The translations under genes were made by a program, and so were the position numbers. From contig FR899754.1 of NCBI GenBank assembly GCA_000437355.1, positions 1 to 9,896 on the forward strand: a stretch of 9,896 nucleotides of DNA, read 5' to 3'. The first letter of the stretch is position 1. Every line of letters starts with the position of its first letter. The notes under the pieces were generated by a model. The model was not told the origin of the DNA. It saw only the letters and a program-made list of their open reading frames with translations, and made no database searches. Shown here one piece after another: positions 6,394 to 9,896 of this stretch. This stretch comes from Firmicutes bacterium CAG:460 (GTDB lineage Bacteria; Bacillota_I; Bacilli_A; RF39; UBA660).

Positions 6394-7146
6394 TTATACT
6401 CTATCATAACCCCACCAATCAGGGATCAATTCCTCCAACTTAACAAATTCTTTTGTTTTTTCATCCATTAATATTTCTATATCTTTGCTATTTTTAGAAA
6501 GTTGCATTAAATATTCTCTACATGCTCCACAAGGAGAGGCTACTACTCCACGTGAATCAATACAAACCAATTTTAAAATTTCTTTTTCACCATTTGTTAT
6601 CATATTAGCAATAGCATTTCTCTCAGCACACATTCCAAGTGAACAAGAGGTATCAATACATACTCCAGTATAAATATGATGGTTTTTAGTAAGAATTGCG
6701 GCTCCAACACCTCCAGCACTAATCATTTTCGAAACTTCTCTACTATTTCTTACATTTTTAGCTTTTTCATATAATTCATCCCAAATAGTATTTTCACTAT
6801 ATAAATATTCAATATGAATTGCATAAACCCCAAAATTTTTTATTGATTCTTCATATCCATCCAACTTATTGACATTTTTAATTGCCTCATCATAATCATC
6901 TGTGCTAGATGTTGTATATTTAGTTCCTTCTAAAGTAAATAATTCTTCAAGAGTTTTATAATAATTTACTTCTTTTACTTCCGCATAAAAAACTTCTAAA
7001 CTATTACTAGTAAACTCTATTATATCATTTGAACTAATTTTGCTATAATTTATTTTTCCCTTTTTATTTGCCCTAATTTCCACTCTTTTAGTTTTATTTT
7101 TGATAGCTAGAGCTGCCCTATTATTAATATTTAATTTGTATACCAT
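6394..7146 (-). CDS. ASCH domain-cytidine deaminase fusion protein
   Basis: Two domains are visible in 250 residues. Residues 1-115 look like an ASCH (PUA-like) domain: the first helix AIKNKTKRVEIR (14-25) and the strand SSNDIIEF match its Gly/Lys-x-K-x-x-E-x-R and DxIxF pattern. ASCH proteins bind RNA or nucleosides, and one (YqfB) hydrolyses N4-acetylcytidine. Residues about 120-250 form a zinc cytidine deaminase: MCAERN gives Cys173 and catalytic Glu175, and PCGAC gives Cys206 and Cys209. The SRG-x-x-x-SPCGxC and ELIPDWWG segments resemble the blasticidin S/cytidine deaminase branch. The start is ATG 7146, because GGAGGAG lies 4 nt upstream; an in-frame upstream extension to 7194 would run through the terminator hairpin. 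It is the first gene after the attenuator-like leader. The substrate could be cytidine, a modified cytidine or a cytosine nucleoside antibiotic; I cannot choose. Confidence 0.88.
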   Translation of the reverse strand: MVYKLNINNRAALAIKNKTKRVEIRANKKGKINYSKISSNDIIEFTSNSLEVFYAEVKEVNYYKTLEELFTLEGTKYTTSSTDDYDEAIKNVNKLDGYEESIKNFGVYAIHIEYLYSENTIWDELYEKAKNVRNSREVSKMISAGGVGAAILTKNHHIYTGVCIDTSCSLGMCAERNAIANMITNGEKEILKLVCIDSRGVVASPCGACREYLMQLSKNSKDIEILMDEKTKEFVKLEELIPDWWGYDRV

Positions 7147-7161
7147 TTCTCCTCCATTTTC

Positions 7162-7185
7162 AAAAAAATTCTGCGTAATGCAGAA
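7162..7185 (-). terminator. Intrinsic terminator in the deaminase leader (attenuator)
   Basis: The stem TTCTGC/GCAGAA has a 5-nt ATTAC loop and is followed directly by seven T's; flanking AGAG can extend the stem through A-U and G-U pairs. It lies only 6 nt before the GGAGGAG ribosome site of the deaminase gene, after the promoter and leader ORF, so it would end transcription before the first gene of the operon. Its 5' arm and loop are shared with the antiterminator helix at 7175-7254. Confidence 0.82.
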
Positions 7186-7254
7186 CTCTATCAAAAACTA
7201 AAATGATATTTAAAATACATTAAATAAAACAAAGTGTGATTAATTCTGCATTAC
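7175..7254 (-). promoter_or_regulatory. Antiterminator helix competing with the leader terminator
   Basis: GTAATGCAGAA (7254-7244) is perfectly complementary over 11 nt to TTCTGCATTAC (7185-7175). The second arm is exactly the 5' arm plus loop of the terminator, so the two structures cannot coexist. The first arm lies within codons 9-13 of the leader peptide, so a translating ribosome would block it. The match was read directly from the sequence; folding was not computed. Confidence 0.74.
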
Positions 7255-7282
7255 AATTATAAATCATTTGTAAATTTTTCAT
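7220..7282 (-). CDS. 20-residue leader peptide upstream of the deaminase operon
   Basis: An ATG at 7282 follows AAAGGAG (7299-7293) with about 10 nt spacing and opens a frame MKNLQMIYNCNAELITLCFI ending in TAA at 7220. It sits between a strong promoter and the terminator before the deaminase gene. Codons 9-13 form one arm of the antiterminator, and its ribosome site overlaps an 11-bp helix with codons 14-17. No single amino acid is strongly over-represented, so an amino-acid starvation sensor is less likely than stalling by an antibiotic or by the nascent chain. It is probably regulatory and not functional as a protein. Confidence 0.72.
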   Translation of the reverse strand: MKNLQMIYNCNAELITLCFI

Positions 7283-7294
7283 CTTAATCACACT
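7233..7294 (-). promoter_or_regulatory. Helix sequestering the leader-peptide ribosome site
   Basis: AGTGTGATTAA (7294-7284) is perfectly complementary over 11 nt to TTAATCACACT (7243-7233), with two further G-U pairs reaching into the GGAG of the leader ribosome site. The loop contains the leader start codon and, next to the 3' arm, the first arm of the antiterminator. Forming this helix would therefore reduce leader translation and, because joining both would need a pseudoknot, oppose the antiterminator. Confidence 0.66.
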
Positions 7295-7320
7295 CCTTTC
7301 TTTGAATAATTTACAATATT

Positions 7321-7349
7321 AATATATTATAAATTATTAGTTATGTCAA
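7321..7349 (-). promoter_or_regulatory. Strong sigma-A promoter of the deaminase-GNAT-HAM1 operon
   Basis: A consensus -35 TTGACA (7349-7344), exactly 17 nt of spacer, and a -10 TATATT (7326-7321) predict a start near 7314. This gives a leader of about 170 nt before the deaminase ATG. It is the best promoter in the window and lies in the 243-nt gap after the histidine phosphatase gene. Confidence 0.82.
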
Positions 7350-7389
7350 TTATTTTCTTATTATTTTTATTTAATATTTTTTTCCTCTT

Positions 7390-7926
7390 TTAAATATCAA
7401 ACTCTAATACTTCCCCATTTTTGGGAAAAAACGACAAAAAGTCTGTTTTACTGTTATAACCAACAATATTAAAATACAAAGCCTTGATAAATGCTCCATG
7501 AGATATTATTAAGATATTTTTATTATCATAAGTCTTATTTAAATAATCTAAAAAATCTTTAGCTCTTTTTAAAACTTTTTTAATTTCCTCAATGTCATAT
7601 TCATCATAATTAAGTTCATAATCCCAGCTTTTAGCAGTTGCATCATAATTAAATGGTTTTCCTTCAAGTGTACCAAAGCCTCGTTCAACTATTCTATCAT
7701 CAATTATTAAATCAAGTTTATTATTAGTAATAATCTTTGCAGTTTCTATGGTTCTATTTAATGGAGAAACATAACAAATATCAATTAAATTTACATTAAT
7801 TTTATCTTTTAAAACCTTTGCTTGAGCAATCCCATTTTCATTTAATGAAATATTTGTTTTTCCTTGACATATCCCATTTTTATTCCAATCTGTTTCTCCA
7901 TGTCTAACTACATAAATTTTATTCAT
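7390..7926 (-). CDS. Histidine phosphatase (phosphoglycerate mutase-like) family protein
   Basis: A 178-residue member of the histidine phosphatase superfamily, which transfers phosphate through a phospho-His. The N-terminal VVRHGETDWN supplies Arg8 and nucleophile His9, SPLNRTIETA supplies Arg58, VERGFG supplies acid/base Glu81, and IISHGAF supplies His143, so the catalytic set is complete. The length fits cobalamin/alpha-ribazole phosphatase-like and broad-specificity phosphatases and is short for glycolytic dPGM, so a glycolytic mutase role is unlikely. It begins 21 nt after the CYTH gene and is the last gene of block 1; no convincing terminator was found before the next promoter. The substrate is unknown. 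Confidence 0.9.
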   Translation of the reverse strand: MNKIYVVRHGETDWNKNGICQGKTNISLNENGIAQAKVLKDKINVNLIDICYVSPLNRTIETAKIITNNKLDLIIDDRIVERGFGTLEGKPFNYDATAKSWDYELNYDEYDIEEIKKVLKRAKDFLDYLNKTYDNKNILIISHGAFIKALYFNIVGYNSKTDFLSFFPKNGEVLEFDI

Positions 7927-7947
7927 AAGTCTTCCCTCAAAATATAG

Positions 7948-8526
7948 TTATTTTTCCAAAATTTCTTTTAACGTTATTTCTGCTTTTTTTACAAAGAAAT
8001 TACTTTCATCAATAGATAAATTATAACTTAATAAATCACTTTTCATTTCTTCAACATCTTTATATTCTCTATCTATATAATCACCAGTTGATTCCATTTC
8101 AATAAATATATATTTATCATTCACAAGTTGCACAACTAATTCTGATTTATCATTTGCATAAACAATACATTTATCACTTATATCAAACAATCTTTTATAA
8201 TGTATTGCTTCCATAAATTTAACAGCTTTATCAACATCAGTAATTGGACATCTAACTTTTCCTTGTTCTAAAATATCGCCATTTTCAGCATATTTTTTAT
8301 ATTTATATAATAAAACTTTTTCAAAGCCAACAATATCTCTAACTAAAATACATTTTTTTAGAATATCTAAATAACTCATATTAGAAATATTAACGTTTTC
8401 ATCTATCATATAAATATCATTTACAACATACTCTTCTTTTAATAAAAAATTATTTTCTTTTAATTCTTTTTGTAATGTTTCAAAATCTGTTTTAACTAAA
8501 ACACTAATTTCAGTTTCCATTTGCAT
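7948..8526 (-). CDS. CYTH-domain protein (class IV adenylate cyclase/triphosphatase-like)
   Basis: CYTH proteins form a triphosphate-binding tunnel and act as adenylate cyclases, thiamine-triphosphatases or inorganic triphosphatases. The 192-residue protein opens with METEIS, matching the ExExK signature at E4 and E6, but Ser8 replaces the Lys. Later elements fit: ILVRD (Arg63), LLYKYKKY (72-79), HYKRLFD (109-115) for the KKR strand, and KYIFIEMES (138-146) for the acidic tunnel wall (E143, E145). The loss of the signature Lys makes the activity uncertain. The first ATG is used because AAAGGA, within the end of the preceding NUDIX gene, lies about 10 nt upstream; the gap between the genes is 2 nt. 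It is flanked by NUDIX and histidine phosphatase genes, so a phosphoanhydride substrate is plausible. Confidence 0.76.
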   Translation of the reverse strand: MQMETEISVLVKTDFETLQKELKENNFLLKEEYVVNDIYMIDENVNISNMSYLDILKKCILVRDIVGFEKVLLYKYKKYAENGDILEQGKVRCPITDVDKAVKFMEAIHYKRLFDISDKCIVYANDKSELVVQLVNDKYIFIEMESTGDYIDREYKDVEEMKSDLLSYNLSIDESNFFVKKAEITLKEILEK

Positions 8527-8528
8527 AA

Positions 8529-9041
8529 CTATTTTATCCTTTCATATTCTTCTAAAGCAATAATCATATCTTTAGATATAATTTTATTATCTTTATGATT
8601 TGGAATATTTTCTTTTATAATATTAATCGCATCATAATCATCAATATATATTAATTCAAAATGTTTATTTATCTCACTTTCAGTATAATTAACATTTTCT
8701 AAATCTGGTAATTTGTTAGTTTCAACGGCATAATAATAAATATCACTTTCTCTATTTTCACCCCTATTTGGATAGTCTTTATTTAAATAAATTATTTTTA
8801 AAAATGGATTATTTATTACTTCATTTTCTAACTCTATACCAGTTTCTTCTTTTACTTCTCTTTTTAAAGTATCAATTAATTCTTCATTATCTTCTTGATG
8901 TCCCCCAATAAACATAAAACATCCATCTTCATTACCAATAATTAACTTTCCGTTATTTATTAATAATACTTTTATTCTAACACTTTTACTAGTTACATCC
9001 CTTAAATTTATATTATCATTATTATATATAATTTCTTTCAT
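8529..9041 (-). CDS. NUDIX hydrolase (second in the window)
   Basis: A 170-residue protein with a perfect Nudix box at residues 47-69 (G47, E53, R61-E62, E65-E66, G68), so the catalytic metal site is complete. A YLNKDYPNRGENRESD segment follows, with an aromatic YYY strand, and the N-terminus has an INLRDV element; the NUDIX protein at 3185-3700 has the same order, so they are paralogues from an old duplication placed in two different operons. The start is 1 nt after the stop of the preceding NUDIX gene, with GGAG at 5 nt. It lies between that gene and the CYTH gene. The substrate could be a nucleotide, nucleotide sugar or dinucleoside polyphosphate. Confidence 0.9.
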   Translation of the reverse strand: MKEIIYNNDNINLRDVTSKSVRIKVLLINNGKLIIGNEDGCFMFIGGHQEDNEELIDTLKREVKEETGIELENEVINNPFLKIIYLNKDYPNRGENRESDIYYYAVETNKLPDLENVNYTESEINKHFELIYIDDYDAINIIKENIPNHKDNKIISKDMIIALEEYERIK

Positions 9042-9042
9042 A

Positions 9043-9537
9043 CTAGCTCCATTTCATTATTTCATCAAAATAAGCATTCTTATCAAACTCTCCATTTTGA
9101 CACATTGTTTTTAATTCCTCTTTACTTACCCATTTTGCGCAATTTACTTCTTCAACTTGTATTGTTACATCACTTACATCACAATTATATTTAAATAACC
9201 ATACATCTAAAATATCTGGACATCCTTCATAATATCTTAAAGTACTTCCTACAAATACACCTTCAACATCTTTAAAATCAAGTCCTAACTCTTCAAGCAC
9301 TTCTCTTTTAGCAGCTTCAAGTGAATCTTCTCCCATTAAAGCTGAACCACCAGTACATTCCCACATTAAAGGATGTTTTTTATTCGCTGAACGTTGTGAA
9401 ATCAAAAACTCATTTTTATCATTCATTATCCAGGCATTAACTACCAAATGATATTCATCATCACTTAAATAATCTCCCCTTTTAACAATCTTATTTAACT
9501 TATTCTTATCCTTATCATATAAATTCCAATATTCCAT
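9043..9537 (-). CDS. NUDIX hydrolase, IDI/YfcD-like (first in the window)
   Basis: This 164-residue protein begins WNLYDKDKNKL and has EYHLVVNAWIMNDKNEFLISQRS (28-50), the layout of the YfcD/isopentenyl diphosphate isomerase-like NUDIX group. The Nudix box is complete at residues 64-86 (G64, E70, R78-E79, E82-E83, G85). It differs clearly from the other two NUDIX proteins, so it is a separate subfamily. Typical IDI active-site features (a Cys in a TNTCCSHP-type motif) are not seen, so isomerase activity is unlikely. The ATG has GGAGGT at 4 nt, and the previous gene ends 10 nt upstream. The substrate is unknown. Confidence 0.9.
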   Translation of the reverse strand: MEYWNLYDKDKNKLNKIVKRGDYLSDDEYHLVVNAWIMNDKNEFLISQRSANKKHPLMWECTGGSALMGEDSLEAAKREVLEELGLDFKDVEGVFVGSTLRYYEGCPDILDVWLFKYNCDVSDVTIQVEEVNCAKWVSKEELKTMCQNGEFDKNAYFDEIMKWS

Positions 9538-9547
9538 AGTACCTCCA

Positions 9548-9896
9548 TTAATTTATTTTTATGATATTATCATTTGCTACTTTATAACAGTCTCCACAAA
9601 ACTCAATTTGTTCATCATCAAGTTTTATAAAAGATTCATTTGGTAAAGCAATTAAAGATTTTATCTTACTTACCATCTTTACTTCTTCTAAAAATTCTTT
9701 ATTATTTATATCAAAATGAGGATAAACATTAATATCTGTTAAACTAATACCATCATATATTTCTATCTTTTCACTATAATCATTATAATATATTACTTCA
9801 TTACTTAAATTTATCGCTCCAGCACTTACTCCAATTACTACTTTAGCTTTATTAATTAAATTTTTTAAGTTAATTTTATTTATAATTTCTATTTGC
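9548..9896 (-). CDS. Peptidase S51/type 1 glutamine amidotransferase-like protein, C-terminal part
   Basis: I read this frame from the window edge to a TAA at 9548, giving 115 residues with no start in the window. It contains VVIGVSAGAINLS, the nucleophile elbow with Ser as in cyanophycinase and dipeptidase E (family S51), and later VYPHFD, where the conserved His is expected. Firmicutes carry many proteins of this kind annotated only as type 1 glutamine amidotransferase-like; they may be peptidases or inactive. The protein then runs through a LIALPNESFIKLDD segment to an FCGDCYKVAND tail. Its stop is 10 nt before the next NUDIX start, whose ribosome site overlaps its end, so it is part of the same operon. 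About half the protein is missing from the window. Confidence 0.82.
   Translation of the reverse strand, partial: QIEIINKINLKNLINKAKVVIGVSAGAINLSNEVIYYNDYSEKIEIYDGISLTDINVYPHFDINNKEFLEEVKMVSKIKSLIALPNESFIKLDDEQIEFCGDCYKVANDNIIKIN

Noticed and set aside
7147..7194. Longer start for the ASCH-deaminase protein at 7194
   Set aside because: The extension is encoded by the terminator hairpin and its T tract, and no ribosome site precedes it; GGAGGAG sits just before the ATG at 7146.
7146..7314. T-box or known metabolite riboswitch in the deaminase leader
   Set aside because: No T-box sequence (AGGGTGG...CCGCG type), no recognisable aptamer motif, and the leader ORF with its overlapping arms explains the structure better.
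1..9896. CRISPR array, insertion sequence, tRNA or rRNA
   Set aside because: No regularly spaced repeats, transposase motifs, terminal inverted repeats or conserved RNA gene sequences were found on either strand by reading.

Overview
The window is very AT-rich (about a quarter G+C by eye), and every supported gene lies on the minus strand. Genes are packed with gaps of a few bases, stop/start overlaps, strong AGGAGG-type ribosome binding sites and some TTG starts. TGA is a true stop (ends of the RelA/SpoT gene and two GNAT genes) and Trp is TGG, so the code is standard and not the Mycoplasma code. This fits a low-GC Bacillota or a gut Bacilli/Mycoplasmatota-like lineage; I cannot name a species.

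Reading in the direction of transcription, from high to low coordinates, there are three blocks. Block 1 (9896 to 7390): the end of a peptidase S51/class-I glutamine-amidotransferase-like gene, two NUDIX hydrolases, a CYTH-domain protein and a histidine phosphatase, tightly spaced as one operon. Block 2 (7349 to 2375): a strong promoter, a 5' leader of about 170 nt, then an ASCH-cytidine deaminase fusion, three GNAT acetyltransferases, a HAM1/RdgB-type NTP pyrophosphatase, a HAD hydrolase, a third NUDIX protein and a nucleoside phosphorylase. Block 3 (2326 to 1): a promoter, a Cys-rich 38-codon small ORF, a terminator-like hairpin, a truncated RelA/SpoT homologue, and the N-terminal two hundred codons of inositol-1-phosphate synthase (Ino1), which runs off the window.

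The most interesting item is the leader of block 2. It encodes a 20-aa peptide with its own ribosome binding site and three competing RNA helices: an 11-bp helix at the leader RBS, an 11-bp antiterminator, and an intrinsic terminator with seven U's just before the deaminase RBS. This is the layout of ribosome-stalling attenuation as known for antibiotic-inducible genes. The genes it would control (cytidine deaminase, acetyltransferases, house-cleaning pyrophosphatases) suggest an inducible response to a toxic nucleoside or ribosome-targeting compound; that role is inference. Block 3 has a related layout (promoter, small ORF, terminator overlapping its stop codon, then the RelA/SpoT gene). Its RelA/SpoT protein keeps the hydrolase motifs but has Gln at the position of a catalytic Glu of the synthetase, and it lacks the C-terminal regulatory half.

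Overall the window is a nucleotide-chemistry neighbourhood (three NUDIX, HAM1, CYTH, nucleoside phosphorylase, cytidine deaminase, alarmone enzyme, two small-molecule phosphatases) with acetyltransferases. No tRNA, rRNA, CRISPR array or mobile element was seen.
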